Assembly (NCBI GenBank): GCA_964447525.1
Contig: CAYUSU010000032.1
Coordinates: 1-17,637 of the forward strand
DNA length: 17,637 bases
DNA from: JAFGDH01 sp964447525
Lineage (GTDB): Archaea; Aenigmatarchaeota; Aenigmatarchaeia; QMZP01; QMZT01
Direction of reading: 5' to 3'
Below, one piece after another: positions 1 to 9,100 of the stretch. Each line of letters starts with the position of its first letter. Position 1 is the stretch's first letter. Below the pieces are notes generated by a model, which did no database searches, had not been told where the DNA came from, and saw nothing but the letters and a program-made list of their open reading frames with translations. Position numbers and translations under genes: made by a program.

Positions 1-8
1 TTTAAAAG
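1..8 (+). promoter_or_regulatory. Possible TATA box for a leaderless transcript
   Basis: TTTAAAAG lies at the very edge of the window, centred about 26 bases before the ATG at 30. That is the spacing of an archaeal TATA box to a transcription start at the start codon itself. No Shine-Dalgarno sequence lies between. The upstream BRE would be outside the window, so this is weakly supported. Confidence 0.3.
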
Positions 9-29
9 ATTTTGTCCGATTGTAAGATT

Positions 30-371
30 ATGAAACGAATGAAAAACTATTTGGTCAATTTTGATACTACGATTGACAATGAAATCAATTTCAAATTCGA
101 AAGAGAAGCTGAAATAAACCCGGAGATAATGAAAAATTTCATGATTCTTGATTCTTCGGTGTATTCCAAAAATAATGATCTTTCCGGACCGGGAAAAATG
201 ACTGCACAAAATTACGTGAATGGAATGGAACGCAGATTAATCGGAGAAAAAATTTTAATCATGGATTACGGTGTGAGGGACAGTGACCAAAAAACCAAGG
301 TTGTCAGAGTTATTGAAAACGATACCAAGATGAAAATAGTTGAGATATTCGAATACTTCATGGAACAATGA
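30..371 (+). CDS. Hypothetical protein, 113 aa
   Basis: A small AT-rich gene whose product I do not recognise. The frame is closed by a TAA at 3-5. I chose ATG 30 over an in-frame TTG at 12 because a TATA-like TTTAAAAG sits about 26 bases upstream of 30, which would give a leaderless mRNA; ATG 39 is a further alternative. The protein is mixed polar with many Lys, Asn and Asp residues, a single Gly-Pro-Gly turn near the middle, and no signal peptide, membrane segment or cysteine motif. It ends in an Ile/Glu-rich stretch that could be a short amphipathic helix. The next gene on the same strand starts 92 bases later with its own TATA-like element, so the two need not be an operon. Base composition is clearly more AT-rich than in tes, which could mark an accessory region. 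It could also be a non-functional ORF. Confidence 0.4.
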   Translation: MKRMKNYLVNFDTTIDNEINFKFEREAEINPEIMKNFMILDSSVYSKNNDLSGPGKMTAQNYVNGMERRLIGEKILIMDYGVRDSDQKTKVVRVIENDTKMKIVEIFEYFMEQ

Positions 372-434
372 ATCAAGAAAGATACTTGAGATGTTCGAGG
401 AAATAGAGATATAGAAAACTTGGACAAACGGTTG

Positions 435-443
435 TTTAAATTA
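435..443 (+). promoter_or_regulatory. TATA box for the gene at 464 (leaderless)
   Basis: TTTAAATTA is centred 26 bases before the ATG at 464, the standard archaeal TATA-to-start distance. The bases between hold no Shine-Dalgarno sequence, so a leaderless transcript is the simplest reading. Confidence 0.45.
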
Positions 444-463
444 CTTATTCGTAAAAATATTAT

Positions 464-901
464 ATGCATTACGCTAAAAGAGCATTTGTCGGACATAATT
501 TAATTGAATTATACGGCAAGTTTAACCCTAGTTTAAGAAAACTCTCGACAGACATAACAGGAACACCAGACGATTCGATAATTTGCTGGCAGTCATTCGA
601 TTTTCTGGACAATAAAGCGAGCATAAATGACGCAAAGACTGCAGTTAAAGGTTTACAAAATGAAATGAAATGCAGAAGTGATATACTCTTTCCAGATGTT
701 ATTAAAATAAAAAAATACCAGTTACCTGCAGACATATGGAACGATGTGACAATAACGGTGATTGAAAACACCGGAGGATATTGTGGCAAATCTATGACAT
801 GTGAAAAATGCCATTCCAGAAATAATTATACCGGTCTGGTGCTGGAGATAGAAAAAACACCCAAACTATCAAACCTTTTCAATAAGATTTTTTCAAACTA
901 G
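464..901 (+). CDS. Hypothetical cysteine-containing protein, 145 aa
   Basis: The family is not recognised. The 145-residue product is soluble, without a signal peptide or membrane helix. Near the C terminus (residues 107-117) it has the pattern C-x5-C-x2-C-H, which could bind a metal or an iron-sulfur cluster; two further cysteines lie at 41 and 70. The ATG at 464 is supported by a TATA box 26 bases upstream and a leaderless arrangement. The gene converges with the tes gene and their stop codons are 14 bases apart. The region is AT-rich like the small gene before it, suggesting both belong to an accessory segment. No functional assignment is made. Confidence 0.5.
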   Translation: MHYAKRAFVGHNLIELYGKFNPSLRKLSTDITGTPDDSIICWQSFDFLDNKASINDAKTAVKGLQNEMKCRSDILFPDVIKIKKYQLPADIWNDVTITVIENTGGYCGKSMTCEKCHSRNNYTGLVLEIEKTPKLSNLFNKIFSN

Positions 902-915
902 TTTTGAGTAAAAGA

Positions 916-2526
916 TCAAACGAATCCTTCATAAACTTTCTTATATACCGGATCATTGACCAGCTTCGATGCGTCCCTCTTGTAAGCATCCTTCTCCAGA
1001 GTTCTCCCCACCTTCTTTTCGTAATCCGCGATGGGCATGGAATACTTCTCCTGTACTTTGTCCCTGTACCACTGCGGGATCACGTTGAAGGCGCAGAACG
1101 GGATGATGGCTTCAGGGGTAAGATAATGTATGCAGCATCGTTTTACCCTGTTTATGTCGTAATTATAAAGGTCCTGGAAATGCATCATCCCTATGAACAA
1201 TGATTTATGGTGGAATGCTCCCAGGGACTTGTAATCGTGCTTTATCAGGGCATTATATATGATCTTTCCTAAAGAGAATCCTTCCGGAGACTTATTCTTG
1301 TCTATGAATGAATTGAGCTTGAAAAGCATCTTCGCCCCGACAACGGCCCTGCTCGATCCCTTTCGGAGATCATCCGCCTTCTCGTTCAGGTATTCGAACA
1401 ACCCTTCAACGTCTACGAAACGGGTGATGGGGATCATCTTTCCTTTGTCCTCGAAGACGTACGTAGCCATTCCGCAGGCGAAATGGGTCGTCAGGTCGTA
1501 CTGTGGTCGTTTGATCATGGCCTCAACGAAATTTGTGAACGGATGGATTGACGGGATGGTGTAGAAATCATCCCTGGATATCTGCCCGTCTGTCTGCTCT
1601 TCGATCTTATGGATCGTATCGGGTATGGTAATCCTGAATTTTTCCCTCTCCTTTCTCGGCATCCTTCCGACCAGAGAAACGGGCTGGAAGTTCACCCCCC
1701 TCACGACGTCCATGTGTTTCGTTCCAAATCGTATTATGTCGCCTACCTCGTGATCGTTCACTGATCGTATGACGGTGGGCACGAGAACTATGCCCAGATT
1801 GGCTTTTCTCGCGTTCTCCAGCATCCACGGAACCTCCCAGTGGTTCTTTGGGTTACTCTCGGGGGTGACACCATCGAAGGAAAGATAAATCGTATTGACC
1901 CCGGACTCCTTGACCTTCATGGTCCATTCCGGATCGTTCCAGAGCTTATGGGTTCCGTTGATGTTCAGCTGGACGTGATCGACACCTTCTTCCTTGATCA
2001 TTTTAAGAATTTCGAACAGATCTTCTCTCAGTTCCGGGTTGCCCCCCGTCAACTGGATGGCATTCCCCGGAACAGGTTTTTCATTCCTTAACAGGCGAAC
2101 GCCTTTCCTCAGCTCTTCGAGCGTGGGCTCGTAAACATAACCCGCCTTCTTCGCGAAGAAGAAGCAATACCAGCATGACAAGTCGCATCGGTTAGTGACC
2201 ACAAGGTTAGCGAGTGCCGTATGACTTTTGTGTTCGGAACACAGACCACAGTCCTTCGGGCACACAGGATCTTTTTTATCAACAACCGGGTTGGAAACAC
2301 CCTTCCCGTCTATCGCATATTTTCTCATACGGTTGTACATCCTGGCATCGCCCCAGTAGACATCCGAAAATTTTCCGTGTTCCTTGCATTCCTTCTCGAT
2401 CATCACCTTCCCGTCCTTCTCGAAAATAAGGGCCGGGATGATCTTCAGGCATTCCGGACAGACAGAACTCGTTTTATTAGGAAGCTTTCCTCCGTAATTC
2501 ACGCTTTCGCCCTTGGAAACTGACAT
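916..2526 (-). CDS. tes: Radical SAM tetraether lipid synthase (Tes, MJ0619/COG1964 type)
   Basis: Tes joins the phytanyl tails of two archaeal diether lipids through sp3 C-C bonds to make membrane-spanning tetraethers (GDGT), using S-adenosylmethionine. The 536-residue product shows the family layout: an N-terminal rubredoxin-like metal site (C23, C26, C47, H50), an extra C89-x3-C93-x2-C96 motif, and the radical SAM core with C114-x3-C118-x2-C121 (RCDLSCWYC). The SAM-binding GGE motif reads GGN (161-163). Late cysteines C351, C464, C465 and C478 fit auxiliary cluster ligands. Known Tes carries three [4Fe-4S] clusters and one mononuclear iron. ATG 2526 is preferred over an in-frame TTG at 2562 because AAGGAAG lies just upstream of it and the family begins near this point. 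It diverges from a GbsR-like regulator. An uncharacterised COG1964 paralogue with another lipid substrate is the main alternative. Confidence 0.75.
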   Translation of the reverse strand: MSVSKGESVNYGGKLPNKTSSVCPECLKIIPALIFEKDGKVMIEKECKEHGKFSDVYWGDARMYNRMRKYAIDGKGVSNPVVDKKDPVCPKDCGLCSEHKSHTALANLVVTNRCDLSCWYCFFFAKKAGYVYEPTLEELRKGVRLLRNEKPVPGNAIQLTGGNPELREDLFEILKMIKEEGVDHVQLNINGTHKLWNDPEWTMKVKESGVNTIYLSFDGVTPESNPKNHWEVPWMLENARKANLGIVLVPTVIRSVNDHEVGDIIRFGTKHMDVVRGVNFQPVSLVGRMPRKEREKFRITIPDTIHKIEEQTDGQISRDDFYTIPSIHPFTNFVEAMIKRPQYDLTTHFACGMATYVFEDKGKMIPITRFVDVEGLFEYLNEKADDLRKGSSRAVVGAKMLFKLNSFIDKNKSPEGFSLGKIIYNALIKHDYKSLGAFHHKSLFIGMMHFQDLYNYDINRVKRCCIHYLTPEAIIPFCAFNVIPQWYRDKVQEKYSMPIADYEKKVGRTLEKDAYKRDASKLVNDPVYKKVYEGFV

Positions 2527-2559
2527 AAATTTCTTCCTTTTAATAATCTTTAAAAGTTT

Positions 2560-2607
2560 CAAAAGTTTATATTTACACTATTCCATTACACATATATAAA
2601 GCTTTTG
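2560..2607. promoter_or_regulatory. Face-to-face overlapping promoters with inverted repeat (tes / regulator)
   Basis: The left arm, CAAAAGTTTATAT (2560-2572, + strand), and the right arm, CAAAAGCTTTATAT (2607 to 2594, - strand), form a near-perfect inverted repeat with 21 bases between the arms. Each arm reads as an archaeal BRE (AAAAG) followed by a TATA box. The left arm points right, toward the regulator at 2619. The right arm points left, toward tes at 2526. With start sites about 26 bases from each TATA box, each transcript would begin inside the other promoter's TATA box, giving leaders of about 23 and 45 bases. The arms could also be half-sites for the regulator. AAAAGTTTC/A is directly repeated at 2552-2569. 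Confidence 0.5.
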
Positions 2608-2618
2608 AGAGGAACCAA

Positions 2619-3107
2619 ATGAACGACCAAAAAACTATCGAGGAAATAGAAAAAAGGGTGAACGATACATTCGCCGAACTGGCCAGCACCATAGGTTTCT
2701 CTCCAATACACGGGAAGATAATAGGTGCCCTGTTGGTCGGTGGAAGATCGATGACTTTACAGCGATTGGCAAAGAAGACCGGATATTCTTCTTCGATGAT
2801 CTCACTCAGCCTCGACCTGCTGGAGCTTCTGGGCGTGATAAAGAAAGTGAAAAAAACGGCGGACAGGAAGCTTTACGTTAACCTTAATTCCAACCTGTTG
2901 GGAACCCTGAAAAACGTATTGGTCATGAGGATAAGCAAGAGTGTTTCCGAATCGGTTGCGGAATTCAGTGACGCGAGAAAGAGATTGGAAGAATTAAACG
3001 GGGAAAACAAGGAAGAAGTAACCAAAGGGATAGAAATACTGGAAAACGAGATAAAAAGACTGCATTCCTATATCGAATTACTTGAGAAAATAAAGCTCCC
3101 CGGATGA
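2619..3107 (+). CDS. GbsR/MarR-type winged-helix transcriptional regulator
   Basis: A 162-residue DNA-binding protein. Residues 28-90 form a winged helix. The leading motif (GFSPIHGKIIGALL) resembles the GbsR family signature of a Gly-Phe-x-Arg/Pro-x-x-Gly segment before the first HTH helix. A recognition helix follows at about 57-72 (SSSMISLSLDLLELLGVIKKV), then a basic wing with DRKLY. Residues 112-158 are Glu/Lys-rich heptads, likely a dimerising coiled coil. ATG 2619 is supported by GAGAGG at 2607-2612. It is transcribed away from tes across a 92-base region with overlapping promoters, so control of tes and of itself is a reasonable inference. Known GbsR proteins sense choline in osmoprotectant control; no ligand can be read here. 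Its last 30 bases overlap the 3' end of the giant gene on the other strand. Confidence 0.75.
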   Translation: MNDQKTIEEIEKRVNDTFAELASTIGFSPIHGKIIGALLVGGRSMTLQRLAKKTGYSSSMISLSLDLLELLGVIKKVKKTADRKLYVNLNSNLLGTLKNVLVMRISKSVSESVAEFSDARKRLEELNGENKEEVTKGIEILENEIKRLHSYIELLEKIKLPG

Positions 3108-6100
3108 TAAATCATCAGGATTTCGTTCAGAGACGGTACCTGTATCCGCCTCTTTTTTGTTGCTTATGAAAAGGGAAACCGCCACTACCACTATCATTAT
3201 AACTATAATAACGAACACGTACAACCAGGTGTTTGGCGGAAGCTGCGGAGCCATGGGAAGACACTGATCAGGGCATAAACCCCCGCAATCCACGCCTTCT
3301 TCACTACCGTCCTTCACCCCATTCTCACATGAAGATATCGAACCGGCAAAGCAGCCTTCGTCCACCACACCGTCGCAGTCGTTGTCCTTTCCGTCGCAGA
3401 TTTCCGTTTCCGGCTGCCTCCCGCTGCATATGGCCGAGGATCCGTCCGGCGAACACTCATACCTCCCGGAACACACTCCTATTCCACATGTCCCTCCTAT
3501 TTCAGGGAAACCCTCGTCTATCCTGCCGTTACAGTCGTTATCTATCCCGTCGCAGATTTCCGTACCTGGGCTTCCGTCTCCGTAACAGGCACATTTAGTA
3601 TCCTCGACAGACGTTCCCATTTTTACGTCGTCCTTTATCCCGTTGCAGTTGTCATCAATACCATTGCAATGTTCCACGCCTGCGCCCTGACCGAAGTTAT
3701 TCTCGTAACAGCCGCATTTGGCGGATGAAACAGACGTTCCTCCGCCGACATTGTCTATTCTTCCGTCACAATCATCATCTATGCCATTGCATACTTCATT
3801 CGAAGGACTCCTCCCTCCGTAACATTCGCACTGTGTCGAAGCGACAGAACCGCCACCTTTGATGTCATCTACGATTCCGTTACAGTTGTCATCCATTCCG
3901 TTACATATCTCCTTTTCAGGTGTTATAAGATTCATGCAGCTTCCCCATTTTCCTCCCAGGCAAAGCTGATATCCCTCACTGCATATTCCCGCGTTTATAC
4001 CGCATGTTTTATTATCCCCGGTTGTGCAGGCGCAACCCTCGTCTATCGAAAGGTCGCAATCATTATCAACATTATCACATTTTTCGCTTTCTTTTTTGGC
4101 ATCTGAACCTTCTATGGTTGAACAAACAGTATCATCACCGCCGGCATTACATTCGTACAATCCTCCGGAACACACTCCCCAGCCGCATGCGGATCCGAGT
4201 TCCCACCAATCCTCGTCCACTATCCCATTGCAGTTGTCATCCATTCCGTTGCATATTTCATTCGAAGAGGATCCGCCATCCGAACAGGCACATGTCCCTC
4301 CGATCGTAACGTCGTCCACTATGCCATTACAATCGTCGTCCACGCCGTTGCAGAATTCCGGTCTCGTAAGAGGATTGCCTCCAAAACCGCCTGCGCACCA
4401 ACACGAAGCCTCAAGACCTTCGTCCACCGTTCCGTCACAGTTCTCGTCGATGTTATTGCATATCTCGCTGGACGCACGCATCCGGTCCAGGAACTCCTTT
4501 ATTTTGTTGAACGTGGTATGGTTGAGTATCTGATTGATCGTACAAGCGCAACCGACCAGATCATCATCTATTAACCCGTTACAATTATCATCCATTCCGT
4601 TGCATATCTCGTCCAGTCTTTCCGCTCCGTTGTAGCACTGGCAATACTGACCGGAATTTTCCCCAAAAATATTATCGATTATACCGTCGCAGTCATTGTC
4701 CCTGCCATCGCATAACTCCGGTCTGGCATTGTTGGAACCGCCTACCCCCTGATCACTGGTATGTGAACATACGGTTGTTATGCCGCTCTTGCTGCATACG
4801 TAATGCCCTCCAAAACAATCGGAGAAGCTCGAGCCCCCGCATCCTTCCCCAAGTGACTGGTTTACTCCATTGACCGTGTAATTTTTGAATTTCTCGTCTA
4901 TCGCCCCGTTGCAGTTGTCATCCCTGCCGTTGCATGTCTCAGCTTTTATCTTTCCTGATATGTTCTCGTTATCATTATCTATGTAAACAGTAAATGAACA
5001 GGCACAATCGGAAACACCTTCATCAATCGTTCCGTCACAATTATCATCTATCCCGTTGCAGAGCGGGTTTTCCTGCTGGTGGTTCTTCATGCTGATGTTC
5101 ACGGTCTCGTTGAAACACCCGCAATGGCTCTCCTCTTTAGAATTCTTTCCGTTCACATTGTCTATGAGTCCGTCGCAGTCGTCGTCGACTCCGTTGCATA
5201 TCTCTTTGAGTTCCCCCGGGCTGTGGTTGCCCATATAGCATGCGCAGGTATCGGGGAACTGGACATTATCAACTATCCCGTCGCAGTTGTTGTCCATACC
5301 GTTACAAATCTCCTCTGAAGGCATTACGTTACCCGAACAGTTGCTCCATTCCGAATCAACGCAACTCTGCACACCCAGCGCGCAAGTACTCAGCGAATGG
5401 ATGGAAAATGTCTTGTTGCATATCTGGATGGACTGGCACAGGCTGGCGATGGTAGCGACTTTCTCCGCATCCGCACCGGGTCCGCCTACATTCATCCTCA
5501 TGAACTCGTCGCATTGCTGGTATATATCCCCTTCGACGGAACCTGACTGTAATGCCTCGATGGATTCCTCCGGACCGGTATTAAAAATGTATGGCTGCTT
5601 CCTCGCATGTGTCTTCACGGTCTCGTCAGTGAGCTTGCTTGAATATACAATAAACTCGTCAAACACGCAGGCATCACAAAGAAGCGACCTGTCAGACCTG
5701 CTTCCTATGTACATGTCCGTTCCGACATATTTCAGGTTGAAACCATTTGAACTGGTCGCTACGCTGTTTCCATTGACATAAAGCTCCATCCCGAGCGCCA
5801 CGTCCCATGAAGCTGTTACCAGAATCCATTGATCATTCGAAATAGTCCCGCCATCAAGGGAATGGGTTGTACCTGAAGAATCCTTAATGTCGAACTTCAG
5901 CTTTCCGCTGTCGAGATATATTATGAACTGGTCACCGCCATCCGTATCCTTTACGTGGAAAAGGTATCTCTGCCCGGCTCCTGCGGGTTTAATCCAGAAT
6001 TCAATGGTTCCTCTCAGATTGTTGAAATTGGCCGATATCGGGTACCTAACCATTGAGGAGGGATTATTCTGGAGCTTGATTCCCAGATCATATTGTCCTC

Positions 6101-9100
6101 CCATATATGAAACGTTACCCACCACGGACGTCAGCATGTTTCCCGGTCTGCAGACGGAAGAATTCTCGAACCTGCATAGCAGAAGCGTATCCGTTTCTTC
6201 CATCACTCCCCAAACATCGGACTTTGGAGGCGGACTGTAAGCGCTTGTAGGCCTCCCGTAAAACACGTAATATTCCTTGCTGGAATTCGCGGGTATCGTG
6301 TCCATGAAGGAGATATCCGTTTGTACGTGGTTGAATTTGGAAATGTTATACCACTCAAACTGGTCAGTCTCGTCCCCCGCTCCGCTTATCATGATATCAG
6401 AACCGTCCGGATTCATTTTTTTGCTGGTTATTGCCGCAAACGTGTTCAGCGGGAAAACGAAGGGATAGTTTCTCAAATCGAAGGAATTCGGATTGGTGAT
6501 GTTCATCTGCATTCTGTAGACGGATATGTCAGGTGTCCATGTTATGAGGGATGAGATATTCTGTATCACATGACTACAGGTTATGTCAATCTCGTTCTGG
6601 CTCCTGTAGTATATTCCGCTGTTGTACCCGCATATCTTTATCACGTTAAGGTCGGAAGGCGAACAGGCGCATTCCTCATCAACTGATCCGTCACAGTCGT
6701 TGTCAACGAAGTCGCAGTCTTCGAAGGAGATATAATTATACGCATTACCGAGGAAGGTCTTCCATGATTCGACGGTAGTGTTACAAACGGTATCGCTTCC
6801 GTCCGAACTGCAGACATGATACCCTCCCTCGCAGCTGCCGAAACCGCAGGAATCGTTCCTGAACCCTTCGTCCTTCAGTCCGTTGCAATCATTGTCTATC
6901 CCGTCACATAGTTCGGCAGAATTCCATATGTTCACCACTTCATTCGCATTTCGAAGCTTGCAGGCACACTGGACCGTGTCCTCGTCTATACTCCCGTCAC
7001 AGTTATCGTCTATCCCGTCGCACGTGTCGTCCACGTTCGCGGGATCTGTCAGCTCCGCTATGAGGGTAATATTGGAAAGCCGGTCGCATGCGCATGTTCC
7101 GGGATACTCGACATCATCTATCAGACCGTCGCAGTCGTCATCCATCCCGTTGCATGTTTCTTTCTGCGCCCCATCAAGTATACAATTGCAAGTATTACCG
7201 AGCACGACCACTTCCACGGTATCAATATAACATTTCGATTCCTGGTATATTTCCTTGCAGTCATCATAAGTAAAGGTAGTTCCCGGCTCCATGAGATACC
7301 GGTTTGTCATGCATTTTCTCACTTCGTCCGTACACGTGTTCTTGCTCACGTTGACCGGAGTAAGGACCTTTATCTCCTCGAAATCGCAGTCGTTCGAATC
7401 GTATATGGTCCTGCAGAAGGACCTGGAATCTCCCCTGTCTTCACATTCATTCACGCTTTCCGTGCAGTTGTTGATCCATATGCTGTCTTCCGGGTCGTCC
7501 TTTATGCCGTCGCAATCGTTGTCTATTCCGTCGCATACTTCCTTCGCTTTTGGGGATCCACCGAAACAGCCGCATTCGGTTATCTGCGCAGCTGTCCTCA
7601 TTCCGCCATACGATGTGAATGTATTTATAATCGATTTTATCCCCCCGATGTCGTCGATCCATCCGTTGCAGTCGTCGTCTATCCCGTTGCATATTTCTTC
7701 TGCGGCAGGTTCACCGGGCATGTCATGCGAATAATTATAATCCCATTCGTAGTCCTCGTTGCAAAACCTCACCCCCTCGGAACAGGCCCCGACGTTCCTC
7801 TTGTTGGGATATTTTGTATCGTTAAAATAATTCAGGTCAAGCTCACCTATCCTGCTGCACTGGGCTACCCTGAAAACTGACCTGTCGATTATTCGACTAT
7901 AAGGAGTGCCGTCAGTATCGGTGGTTTTTATTTCCACTTCAAGTACATACTTACCGGTAGTGTTGGGAGCGTAAAGCCCGAAATCATTGAAAAGATTAAG
8001 CTTGAAGCTCCTGTTCTCGTAAAGCATTCCTATGAAAGAATCGTTAAGCTCGGCTGTGATTGTCCAGCCGCTGGCGTGGTCGCCGGTGGCGTTAAGAATG
8101 ACAATGTCGTCCCCGACCGAACTGTTAAGCGTAAGTTTTATCGTGTTTGGATCAATCTTCCATCCATTCCCCTGAAGGGAGAATGGAAGCGTATATCTGT
8201 TACCGATTATCCCGATGTCATTCTTGCATTGCAACGTGCACATCTGATATTCAGGGGTACAAAAACAGCATCCAGAACCCGTATCCTTGCCGCAATCCCC
8301 GGTGTTGTTGTACCATGTGACATGCTCTATTTTGTCCTGCTGGTTGACATCGTCGATGTAGGCGCAGAACTTCGGAAGTTCCGGGACATTCTTGAACATA
8401 GTGAAATCCATTATACCGGATCTTGTACCATTATAACCGTCATATACGAGGTAATTTATGAAATATTTGGTATTCGCATCGTAATTGATTATTTTTATCC
8501 AACCAGTTTTACCATTCCGTTCAACATGCCCTGCGCTGAAATTCTGGTATTCGCAGCAGATATCCTCTATCCCAGTATCGTATATCCAGTCACATACGCC
8601 AGGGGTCCCCGGACACTTGTATATGCCTCCAATAGCCGAGTTATCCATATATTTATCTCTGTAATCATCAAGTGAATGGTGGTCGAAGGGCTCTATGTAC
8701 ATCTCCCTGTCAGCTCCCTTTTCCGCCCAGTTTTTGGTGGTGACCTGGGTAAGCATCCTTTCTATGATCCAGCCATTGGAATTAGTCCTGCAGACATCCC
8801 CGCAACCGGTGCATATTTTTGAACATTCACCGTAATATTCGTTCCCGCACGCCATTCTCAGGGAAAGGTCTATCTTGTCTCTCAGATCCTCGTTCTCAAT
8901 CATTATATTATCGTATCTCTTTGCATCCCTTTCATGAGAGGAAATTCCTATATCTTTCAGCCCGTCATCCTTGCTCACGAACCCGGTGGACACGGTTCTC
9001 TCTCCGTTATTCCACCATTTATTTGTTGGTTGGTCTGCCCCTGCTCCAGTAAAGGCTTCCAGAAAATATTCGTAGGGAAAATCGATCGGCAATGCCTCAA

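Noticed and set aside
266..496. A 76-residue minus-strand frame spanning the two left-hand small genes.
   Set aside because: It is antisense to better-supported frames and has no promoter or SD signal.
2526..2562. An N-terminal extension of Tes from TTG 2562.
   Set aside because: The added residues are Lys/Ile-rich, come from the promoter region, and would begin upstream of the predicted transcription start.
3354..7703. CRISPR-like or satellite DNA repeats, because similar 15-20 base strings recur.
   Set aside because: The repeats lie in one open frame, vary at synonymous sites, are unevenly spaced and encode the MopE-type motif.
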